Positions 1-6,138 of a DNA stretch of 7,158 bases are shown in pieces. This stretch comes from JBFHER01 sp041584055. GTDB taxonomy: Bacteria > Bacteroidota > Bacteroidia > Bacteroidales > UBA5342. The stretch spans positions 1-7,158 of the forward strand of contig JBFHER010000198.1 in assembly GCA_041584055.1 (NCBI GenBank), read 5' to 3'. Below the pieces are notes generated by a model that saw only the letters and a program-made list of their open reading frames with translations, was not told the origin of the DNA and ran no database searches. Positions within the stretch are counted from its first letter, which is position 1. Each line of letters starts with the position of its first letter. A program made the translations under genes and the position numbers.

Positions 1-384
1 CGTATAAAGCTTAAAAGCAGTTGATCCAAATAATATATTTCTGGCTATATGTTCTATGTTACTCTGGGCTCCTCAATGCATTATATTTCTCTCCGGAAAA
101 ATCAGGACATGTTATCGACATTTGATTACAATCAACAAAGCTGGGATACCAACTCACAAAAAGCGAACAGGTCATCGTGAAATTAGAATATCAAGCTTAA
201 TCATTCCTACATGGCTTGTGATATCCAATTACAATTGAATATGTTTGACAGAAAGTGATTTTAACTGTTCGTATATTTTATACTTAATATGTAGTTTAAG
301 AGCAAATAGGAATTGATGCATCGATAATTTCTTAAGAAAACGCAACTAATAGAGAAACCAAATTATGTCTATCGGGATCATTTT

Positions 385-522
385 CGCGCTAAATTTGCGA
401 TAAGAATAATCTATTAAAAGCACAAGTTGCGATGGATTGTGAGCGAGGCATATGAGAGTTGCATTAAGTCAGACCGGATTATAAATTTTAAACTTAAATA
501 ACAGGATCGCAAATTTTACGCG
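385..522. repeat. Imperfect 17-bp inverted repeat pair enclosing 104 bp
   Basis: The arm at 385-401 (CGCGCTAAATTTGCGAT) matches the reverse complement of the arm at 506-522 (ATCGCAAATTTTACGCG) at 15 of 17 positions; the two mismatches are adjacent. The CG-containing ends stand out from the AT-rich surroundings. The enclosed segment (402-505) has no gene. It does contain a rightward, near-consensus promoter-like pair: TTG at 459-461, 20 nt, then TAAATTTT at 482-489, which lacks only the final G of TAnnTTTG. Possible readings are a small non-autonomous element with terminal inverted repeats, an invertible promoter segment of the kind known in Bacteroidia, or paired binding sites for a regulator. 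No obvious target-site duplication flanks it beyond TT, and no recombinase gene lies in the window. Confidence 0.5.
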
Positions 523-733
523 TTGAGAGAAATTTTCATATGATCGCATCTATTCTTCGTTTTAGGTAAACGCATTTATATTGATATGATGGGAAGGTCA
601 GATATGCGAAATTGATTATAATTGTCCGTCTAAATTGCAAAATATGAAATTGGATCGTCCTGCAAGGATGGGGTGTGTAAAACAATTTATGAATATGACT
701 CTGCATCTTAAAACTTAACATCGTTGTTTTTAC

Positions 734-761
734 TTGTATTTTATAACTTTACTTATATTTG
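734..761 (+). promoter_or_regulatory. Bacteroidota-type promoter for the TPR regulator gene
   Basis: TATATTTG at 754-761 fits the Bacteroidota -7 consensus TAnnTTTG exactly. A TTG at 734-736 lies 17 nt upstream, a spacing acceptable for the -33 element. Transcription would begin a few bases after 761, giving an AT-rich 5' leader of about 35-40 nt before the ATG at 804. This element is the clearest promoter in the window. The start site itself is inferred, not observed. Confidence 0.6.
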
Positions 762-803
762 TCTCTTAATATGAGCTAATTGCATTTAAATAATTGATAA
801 ATA

Positions 804-2426
804 ATGAAGTATGTTATATTTATTCTGACTTTTATCTACGTATTCCAACTTAACATCCATTCACAAGAGACTTTACATATAAATTTCGAGGAAACTGTTG
901 TGAGGGCAATTAATTTATCAAAAGAGGACCCGGATTCTGCAATAAGTATTTTGGATGATATGAAAAGAATTCAAGCAGAACGGGGAGACACCACCATGCT
1001 GATCCAATGTCTTCTTGGTATGAGTTCGATACAGGCAGATCGTCTCAATCATGGAGATGCCTACGATCATGCAGGGGAAGCACTTTTCTTAGCAGAAGAA
1101 TTTGAAGATACCCTGTTGATGACCGAAGCGTATTCCCTTTTTGGAAAGTTAAACTATGTATTTAATCAAAAGGAGGCAGCACGTACCTATTTATTGAATG
1201 CATGTGAATTAAGCAAAAGTCTTTTGTCTGAGGGAAGAATAAAGGCGGAAAATATGCTAAATGCCTATTTTAACCTTGCGTTGTACAATCGTTGGTATAA
1301 CCAGTACGATTTGGCAATCTCGTATTTGGATAGCTGCTACGCCATTTCTGATACAATTATTCATGACGCGGTTGATCGTGCTTATCTGGATGCTGAAAAA
1401 GGACAAATATTTTTGAAAATGGGTAAAGCCGATGAGGCCATCAATGTTTTAATTCCGGTGTCGCTGATATTTGAGGATTTGGAGAGTTCAACACTGGATG
1501 CAACAGAAGATAAAGCATTTTTGATTTTACTTTATTCCATGTTGGGAGATGCATACCGGGAGTTAAAGGAAGTGGACCTGGCCATGTTTTTTTACGAAAA
1601 ATCTATTAAGGCAGGCGAATTGTATAAAATGCATTTGGGGCAAAAACCATACGTTCTGGAACGTTATGCATGGATGTTATTTGAAAGAGGATGGTATGTG
1701 GAAGCCTATGCAAATTTGAAAGAAGCAAAACGATTAAACGATCGGTATTTCGGTGCACTCAGTTTCCAAAACAGTGATTTTATAACTGTTAAAAATCGCT
1801 ACAGGGAGGAGCTGCTAAAAAAGAGTAAGGCTCTAAACCAGAATAAAATGGCACTTGTCAAGGTAGAGAAGTCGGTTTTGCGTTTAAAACGAATTCTGAT
1901 TATGAGCTTATTACTGTTGGTGTTTACTTTAATATTGCTTTTTCGGATATACAAGAAAACAAAGAGAAGTGAAAAGAGCAATGAAATACAGCAAAAACAA
2001 ACATTGAGCAAAGCGCAATTGGCAAGGAAGAACAAGCATCTATACGATTACACGCTGAGACTCATAGAAAGAGAAGAAATCATTGTTAATTTGAGCAGTC
2101 AGTTAGAAAAAGGAGGGACTACTTCCGAAAAAAAAGCTGTGCTGAAGTCAGTAAAGCAAAGTTCAAAAGGGTTATGGCAGGACTTCAACAGCCGTTTCAT
2201 GGAGGTGAATCTGGGGTTTTATGAGCGTCTGCTGGGAAGTGTTCCCGGTTTAAGTGCAGCAGATCAAAAAATTTGTGCTTTGATAAAACTGAACTTTTCT
2301 GGTAAGGAAATGGCTTTTATATTGGGTATTTCAGTGGGGAGTGTGCACATGGCTCGCCATCGACTGAGAAAGAAAATGAAGATGGAACGTGACGAGAGTT
2401 TAAGTGAATTTATTGATTCAGTATAG
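804..2426 (+). CDS. Membrane-anchored TPR regulator with C-terminal LuxR-like HTH
   Basis: This 540-residue protein has the layout of a large Bacteroidota family of one-component membrane regulators. Residues 1-20 form a signal peptide or signal anchor, with a plausible cleavage site before Q21 and no lipobox cysteine. Residues about 63-313 contain around six TPR-like helix pairs, for example 151-183, 193-225, 248-272 and 283-313. Charged, coiled-coil-like stretches (about 330-362 and 384-435) flank one strong transmembrane helix at 364-383. The C-terminal segment carries an N-S-R-F motif near 462-465 and then a helix-turn-helix at about 481-526 (L-S-A-A-D-Q-K-I-C-A-L-I start, then S-V-H-M-A-R-H-R-L-R-K-K recognition helix). 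The TPR part should be periplasmic and the HTH cytoplasmic. The family is thought to sense something through the TPR domain and bind DNA; the ligand and targets are unknown. The ATG at 804 is chosen because it begins the signal sequence and follows a promoter by about 40 nt; there is no Shine-Dalgarno sequence. Control of the downstream ior-paaK genes is possible from proximity but unproven. Confidence 0.88.
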   Translation: MKYVIFILTFIYVFQLNIHSQETLHINFEETVVRAINLSKEDPDSAISILDDMKRIQAERGDTTMLIQCLLGMSSIQADRLNHGDAYDHAGEALFLAEEFEDTLLMTEAYSLFGKLNYVFNQKEAARTYLLNACELSKSLLSEGRIKAENMLNAYFNLALYNRWYNQYDLAISYLDSCYAISDTIIHDAVDRAYLDAEKGQIFLKMGKADEAINVLIPVSLIFEDLESSTLDATEDKAFLILLYSMLGDAYRELKEVDLAMFFYEKSIKAGELYKMHLGQKPYVLERYAWMLFERGWYVEAYANLKEAKRLNDRYFGALSFQNSDFITVKNRYREELLKKSKALNQNKMALVKVEKSVLRLKRILIMSLLLLVFTLILLFRIYKKTKRSEKSNEIQQKQTLSKAQLARKNKHLYDYTLRLIEREEIIVNLSSQLEKGGTTSEKKAVLKSVKQSSKGLWQDFNSRFMEVNLGFYERLLGSVPGLSAADQKICALIKLNFSGKEMAFILGISVGSVHMARHRLRKKMKMERDESLSEFIDSV

Positions 2427-2613
2427 TGTTTGATAACCGTGTGGAGTAAGTTTAAGGTCGGATGGCATTGCGCTATCAAACTCAAAGCAATTCAGTTGAA
2501 TATCTTTTCAATTCATACATTTCCTTATTTATTTTCATTAAAAATTAAGCAATTGAATACAATATTCTATTTTAACAATATTATGCTGTCGATCAAAATT
2601 ATATTTTTGCTGG
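2427..2613. other. Intergenic region between the regulator and iorA
   Basis: These 187 nt separate the regulator stop from the iorA start. An 8-bp inverted repeat (GTTTGATA at 2428-2435, TATCAAAC at 2474-2481) begins just after the stop codon and encloses 38 nt. It could form a 3'-end hairpin, but no T-tract follows directly, so I do not call it a terminator. Further right, AGCAATT...TTGAATA-like words recur (around 2486-2503 and 2548-2560); in such AT-rich DNA this may be chance, or they may be weak operator sites. The right end carries the iorA promoter element. Confidence 0.45.
2602..2609 (+). promoter_or_regulatory. Putative -7 element of the iorA operon promoter
   Basis: TATTTTTG at 2602-2609 is an exact fit to TAnnTTTG. 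No good TTTG/TTG lies at the expected -33 distance (the nearest resemblance is TTATG at 2581-2585), so the upstream half is weak and an activator may be needed. The element ends only four bases before the iorA ATG at 2614, so a transcript started here would have almost no 5' untranslated leader. AT-rich DNA produces such matches by chance, which limits confidence. Confidence 0.42.
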
Positions 2614-4224
2614 ATGGGAAAACAATTATTACTTGGAGCTGAGGCCGTTGCATTGGGTGCAATTGATGCCGGTATTTCGGGGGTTTATGCCTACCCGGGC
2701 ACGCCTTCAACAGAAATTACAGAGTTTATTCAAAAATCAAAAGAAGCACAACAAAAATCCATACGATCATCCTGGTCGGCTAACGAAAAAACCGCTTACG
2801 AAGCAGCATTGGGCATGTCCTACGCCGGAAAGAGAACGCTGGTTTGCATGAAGCATGTGGGTGTGAATGTGGCTGCGGATGCGTTTATCAATTCAGCCAT
2901 TACAGGTATCAATGGCGGTTTGGTGATGGCTGTGGCCGATGATCCGTCCATGCACTCATCGCAAAACGAGCAGGACACCCGTTTTTATGGCAGGTTTGCG
3001 ATGGTACCGGTTGTTGAACCGTCTTCTCAACAGGAAATTTATGATGCTGTCATTTACGCTTTTGATTTATCTGAAAGGGTAAAGCTTCCTGTGGTGTTAC
3101 GTATAACCACGCGTTTGTCTCACTCGCGGGCAGGTGTCGATCGGGTGGAAGCCGCTTCGCAAAATCTGCTTTCGCCAGAGAAAGAAAATGGAAAGTTTAT
3201 TCTGTTACCAGCCATTGCACGAAAAAGATTCAGTTCATTGGTGGATATGCAGGGTGAATTGGTAAAAGAATCAGAAGCGTCGCCTCTGACAAGACTGGTG
3301 GAGGGTTCAGGTTCGTTTGGCGTTATTGCTTTTGGAATCGGATTTAATTATACCATGGAAGTAAATCAGCGGTATGGTCTCAATATTCCGGTGTTGAAAA
3401 TAGGACAATATCCATTGCCGGATCAAAAAATTAGAGCCTTTTTTGATCGCTATGATAAAGTGCTGATTTCAGAAGAAGGGTATCCTGTGTATGAGGAATT
3501 ACTACGAGGTTATTTTAATCATGATAAAATTGTGGGCCGTCTGGATGGCACGCTTCCAAGGGTAGGAGAACTAAATCCCGATTACCTTGCTATTGCCATG
3601 GGCGTTGAAAAAGCAGATCCAAAACCAATGCCGGATGTGGCGGCACCTAGACCACCCATGTTGTGTCAGGGCTGTGGTCACAGTGATATGTATGAAGCAT
3701 TGAATGTGGCTTTGGAAGCCTACGACCATCATGTGTTTGCAGATATTGGTTGTTACACACTTGGTGCCTTACCTCCTTATCGTTCCATTCAAACCTGTGT
3801 GGATATGGGGGCTTCGGTAACCATGGCCAAAGGAGCTTCCGATGCAGGCATTCGGCCCGCAGTGGCAGTGATAGGTGATTCTACCTTTACACACTCCGGT
3901 ATGACCGGATTGCTGGATGCGGTGAATGATGGCAATACAATGACCCTTATAATTGCTGATAATGATACAACAGGAATGACGGGAGGACAGGACTCGGCTG
4001 CTACAGGTCGCTTGTTTAACATATGCAAGGGACTGGGTGTTGCGGAAGATCACATTCGTGAAATCATACCAATTCATACAAAGAAAGAGGAGAACGTCCG
4101 GGTGTTCAAAGAAGAGTTTGAATATGAGGGTGTTTCAGTGATCATTGCACACAGGGAGTGCATTCAAACCCTGATGCGAAAAAAACGAGAAGCAAAGAAA
4201 AAAGCTGAAGCATTAAAGAAGTAA
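2614..4224 (+). CDS. iorA: Indolepyruvate ferredoxin oxidoreductase, alpha subunit (short form)
   Basis: Catalytic, thiamine-diphosphate-binding subunit of the cytoplasmic enzyme that oxidatively decarboxylates aryl-pyruvates to arylacetyl-CoA and CO2 while reducing ferredoxin, or runs the reverse carboxylation. The N-terminal pyrimidine-binding domain has the Y-P-G-T-P-S-T-E-I signature (27-35) and the conserved glutamate region S-A-N-E-K (55-59). A linking domain spans about 230-330. The C-terminal TPP domain carries G-D-S-T (421-424) through D-N (449-450), the TPP/Mg motif, followed by T-T-G-M-T-G. Cysteines C351, C354 (CxxC) and C380 (D-I-G-C-Y), plus C471 or C516, could hold one proximal [4Fe-4S] cluster, by analogy with two-subunit 2-oxoacid oxidoreductases. 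The protein stops at 536 residues after a lysine-rich tail and lacks the C-terminal two-cluster ferredoxin domain of the archaeal enzyme (about 620-650 residues). The start at 2614 gives the usual M-x-K-x-L-L-L-G beginning; no Shine-Dalgarno is visible. iorB follows after 18 nt. Confidence 0.95.
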   Translation: MGKQLLLGAEAVALGAIDAGISGVYAYPGTPSTEITEFIQKSKEAQQKSIRSSWSANEKTAYEAALGMSYAGKRTLVCMKHVGVNVAADAFINSAITGINGGLVMAVADDPSMHSSQNEQDTRFYGRFAMVPVVEPSSQQEIYDAVIYAFDLSERVKLPVVLRITTRLSHSRAGVDRVEAASQNLLSPEKENGKFILLPAIARKRFSSLVDMQGELVKESEASPLTRLVEGSGSFGVIAFGIGFNYTMEVNQRYGLNIPVLKIGQYPLPDQKIRAFFDRYDKVLISEEGYPVYEELLRGYFNHDKIVGRLDGTLPRVGELNPDYLAIAMGVEKADPKPMPDVAAPRPPMLCQGCGHSDMYEALNVALEAYDHHVFADIGCYTLGALPPYRSIQTCVDMGASVTMAKGASDAGIRPAVAVIGDSTFTHSGMTGLLDAVNDGNTMTLIIADNDTTGMTGGQDSAATGRLFNICKGLGVAEDHIREIIPIHTKKEENVRVFKEEFEYEGVSVIIAHRECIQTLMRKKREAKKKAEALKK

Positions 4225-4242
4225 TAAACTAATCAGATAAAC

Positions 4243-4815
4243 ATGCAAAAAAATATAATTATCGCCGGTGTTGGCGGTCAGGGAATTCTCAGTATTGCAG
4301 CAGTTATCGACTGGGCAGCACTTGAAAAAGGATACAACGTGAAGCAAGCTGAAGTGCATGGAATGAGTCAGCGTGGTGGTGCAGTACAGTCACATTTGCG
4401 CATTTCTGATGAGATCCTGTATTCAGACTTAATTCCGGAGGGAGAAGCGGATTTGATATTATCCGTCGAGCCAATGGAGGCCTTAAGATACCTGCCTTAT
4501 CTGTCAGAAAACGGTCGCATCGTTACATCGGTGGATGCTTATAAAAACATCGCTGTTTATCCCGAAGAAGAGAAAATACTGAGTGAATTAAAAGAGCACA
4601 AAGGAACCGTTTTAATTGAGGCTGAAAAAGTAGCACTTGAATGTGGCCATAAACGCATGTCGAACATGGTGATGCTGGGAGCTGCTGCAGCCAGCACAGG
4701 AATTGATTCAGATTTGCTGGAAGCCGGAATTAAAGCGTTGTTCGGAAGAAAAGGGGAGGATGTTGTAAATCAAAATATTGATGCATTTCGCAAAGGTCAG
4801 GCCTTGGATAAGTAG
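4243..4815 (+). CDS. iorB: Indolepyruvate ferredoxin oxidoreductase, beta subunit
   Basis: Small partner of IorA, equivalent to the gamma domain of pyruvate:ferredoxin oxidoreductases, which helps bind coenzyme A and completes the active enzyme. The 190 residues are the normal length for the family. The N-terminus has the glycine-rich G-V-G-G-Q-G-I signature (9-15), followed by the family hallmark E-V-H-G-M-S-Q-R-G-G-A-V (37-48). S-V-E-P-M-E-A-L-R (74-82) is also typical. No cysteine cluster is present; the only cysteine I see is C134. It begins 18 nt after the iorA stop, so the two are almost certainly cotranscribed. The ATG at 4243 places the nucleotide-fold-like beta strand (N-I-I-I-A-G-V) at the very start, as in relatives. 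Confidence 0.95.
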   Translation: MQKNIIIAGVGGQGILSIAAVIDWAALEKGYNVKQAEVHGMSQRGGAVQSHLRISDEILYSDLIPEGEADLILSVEPMEALRYLPYLSENGRIVTSVDAYKNIAVYPEEEKILSELKEHKGTVLIEAEKVALECGHKRMSNMVMLGAAAASTGIDSDLLEAGIKALFGRKGEDVVNQNIDAFRKGQALDK

Positions 4816-4860
4816 TGAAGAAGTACGTTCATTTAAATACCATCAATCCAAATAGAAATT

Positions 4861-6135
4861 ATGAGACAACTAGGCATTATTGTACTATTATTTTTGGGCA
4901 TCCTTAATGTGGATGCACAGGAAGAAAAGAAAATCGATGTAAAACTGTATGGCTTTATCAGAAATGATGCTTTTGTGGATACCTACAAGGGTTTAAATGC
5001 TGCCAACGAACAGTTTTATTTATACCCTCTCTATGTTGGTATGGATGAGGATGGCAATCATATCAATGAGCAAATATCATCTAACATTGTAGCCATGGCT
5101 ACCCGTTTTGGGATTAAAATCAGTGGACCGGATTTATTTAATGCAACAACATCCGCAGTGATTGAAACAGATTTTGCAGGAAACCCTTCCACCCTGACAG
5201 CATTGTTGCGTCTCAGACAGGGTCATGTGAAGCTTGACTGGGAAAAAAGCACTTTACTCATTGGTCAAACATGGCATCCATTCTGGACTGGTTCTGTTTT
5301 TCCGACCGTAGGAAGCTTAAATACCGGTGCACCTTTTCAACCCTTTAACCGAAGTCCGCAAGTTCGTTACGATTATAACCTGGGTAAAGTTGCCTTGAAT
5401 GCTTCTGCTGTTTATGAATTTCAGTATGTCTCTAATGGCCCTAGCGGAAAATCGGATCAATACGGTAGAAATTCAGGTTTACCCGAATTTATTGGGGGAT
5501 TGGAAGCAAAGTTTGGAGAATTAACATTGGGAGCTGCGGCCAGTTTGAAACATATAAAGCCAAGTTTGACCAATACCGTTACCATCAATGTTGAGGGGAG
5601 TGATGAAACCATTGCTAAAACCTATGTTTCGGACGATCTTTTGCAATCTGTTTCTTTTGTTGGATATGCCCAATTTAAGGCTGGTATGCTTACCTTGAAT
5701 GCCAAAAGCGTTTATGGTCAAAATATTGGCTATTTGTTAATGCCAAGTGGCTATGGAGTTTCTGCTTATAGTGCAGTTAATAAAGGTGCTACGGAATATA
5801 CAAATTACAATAATTCATACTCTTATATCAATGCTGTTTATGGAAAAAAATGGCAGCTTGGTTTCTTCGCCGGATATGGTTTAAATCTCGGAACCTCCAA
5901 ATCTCTGATCAGCGAAAGTCAGGTATGGGGAATGTCAACAAATATTCAATCCATGTACCGGTTGGCTCCTCATATTGCGCACAACGCCGGAAAAGCACGT
6001 TTTGTACTTGAGTACGAAAACATGGGCGTGGAATATGGAGACAAAGGCACATTTAATACAATGGACGGTCTTTATGGCAGCAGCACAGGCGTAACAAATA
6101 ATCGTCTTTTAATTACCATGATGTATTTCTTTTAA
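4861..6135 (+). CDS. DcaP-like outer-membrane porin
   Basis: A 424-residue predicted outer-membrane beta-barrel. Residues 1-19 are a signal peptide (M-R-Q then a hydrophobic core, ending V-D-A) with cleavage before Q20. The mature protein begins E-E-K-K-I-D-V-K-L-Y-G-F-I-R, then alternates polar and hydrophobic residues with many aromatics, and ends in M-M-Y-F-F, a terminal phenylalanine as expected for Bam-assembled barrels. The segments L-Y-G-F-I-R-N-D (29-36), the T-R-F-G-I-K-I-S-G-P turn (81-90), the L-R-L-R-Q-G-H-V-K-L (116-125) strand and L-I-G-Q-T-W-H-P-F-W (133-142) resemble the DcaP family, trimeric porins associated with uptake of dicarboxylic and other organic acids. The N-terminal coiled coil of the Acinetobacter DcaP is absent. 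The gene lies 45 nt after iorB and 3 nt before the first possible paaK start, with no promoter consensus in the gap, so it is probably part of the ior-paaK transcript. An arylacetate or related substrate is inferred from context only. Family assignment is from recall of motifs and less certain than the porin call. Confidence 0.8.
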   Translation: MRQLGIIVLLFLGILNVDAQEEKKIDVKLYGFIRNDAFVDTYKGLNAANEQFYLYPLYVGMDEDGNHINEQISSNIVAMATRFGIKISGPDLFNATTSAVIETDFAGNPSTLTALLRLRQGHVKLDWEKSTLLIGQTWHPFWTGSVFPTVGSLNTGAPFQPFNRSPQVRYDYNLGKVALNASAVYEFQYVSNGPSGKSDQYGRNSGLPEFIGGLEAKFGELTLGAAASLKHIKPSLTNTVTINVEGSDETIAKTYVSDDLLQSVSFVGYAQFKAGMLTLNAKSVYGQNIGYLLMPSGYGVSAYSAVNKGATEYTNYNNSYSYINAVYGKKWQLGFFAGYGLNLGTSKSLISESQVWGMSTNIQSMYRLAPHIAHNAGKARFVLEYENMGVEYGDKGTFNTMDGLYGSSTGVTNNRLLITMMYFF

Positions 6136-6138
6136 AAA

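Larger units (their letters stand above)
1..803. other. AT-rich gene-poor region upstream of the TPR regulator
   Basis: About 800 nt without a gene I can support. Short open frames exist (for example 56-238 on + and 536-721 on -), but their translations show no recognisable domain, signal peptide or family motif, and stop codons are dense in all frames. The first 24 nt read R-I-K-L-K-S-S-stop in frame 1, which could be the tail of an upstream gene but is far too short to judge. What the region does hold is an imperfect inverted repeat at 385-401 / 506-522 and a well-formed Bacteroidota promoter at 734-761. It could be a decayed gene or element remnant, a long regulatory leader, or an unannotated RNA; the sequence alone does not decide. 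Confidence 0.6.

Noticed and set aside
1..24. Possible last seven codons of an upstream gene (R-I-K-L-K-S-S-stop)
   Set aside because: Too short to distinguish from chance.
56..238. Open frame of 60 codons on + near the left edge
   Set aside because: The translation has no recognisable motif, no convincing initiation region and unusual composition; it looks like a chance frame in AT-rich DNA.
402..505. Claiming the inverted-repeat segment as a proven inverton
   Set aside because: The internal -7 lacks the final G, no recombinase gene is present in the window, and a better promoter (734-761) lies downstream; kept only as a hypothesis.
536..721. Open frame of 61 codons on -
   Set aside because: No domain or signal sequence, no supporting promoter; rich in Ile/Phe/Tyr/His as expected from random AT-rich sequence.
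2430..2642. 70-codon open frame on + between the regulator and iorA
   Set aside because: Overlaps the iorA start, translates to a low-complexity hydrophobic/AT-rich peptide, and covers the promoter region.
3769..4077. 102-codon open frame on - inside iorA
   Set aside because: Antisense shadow of the conserved TPP-binding region of iorA, whose own frame is strongly supported.
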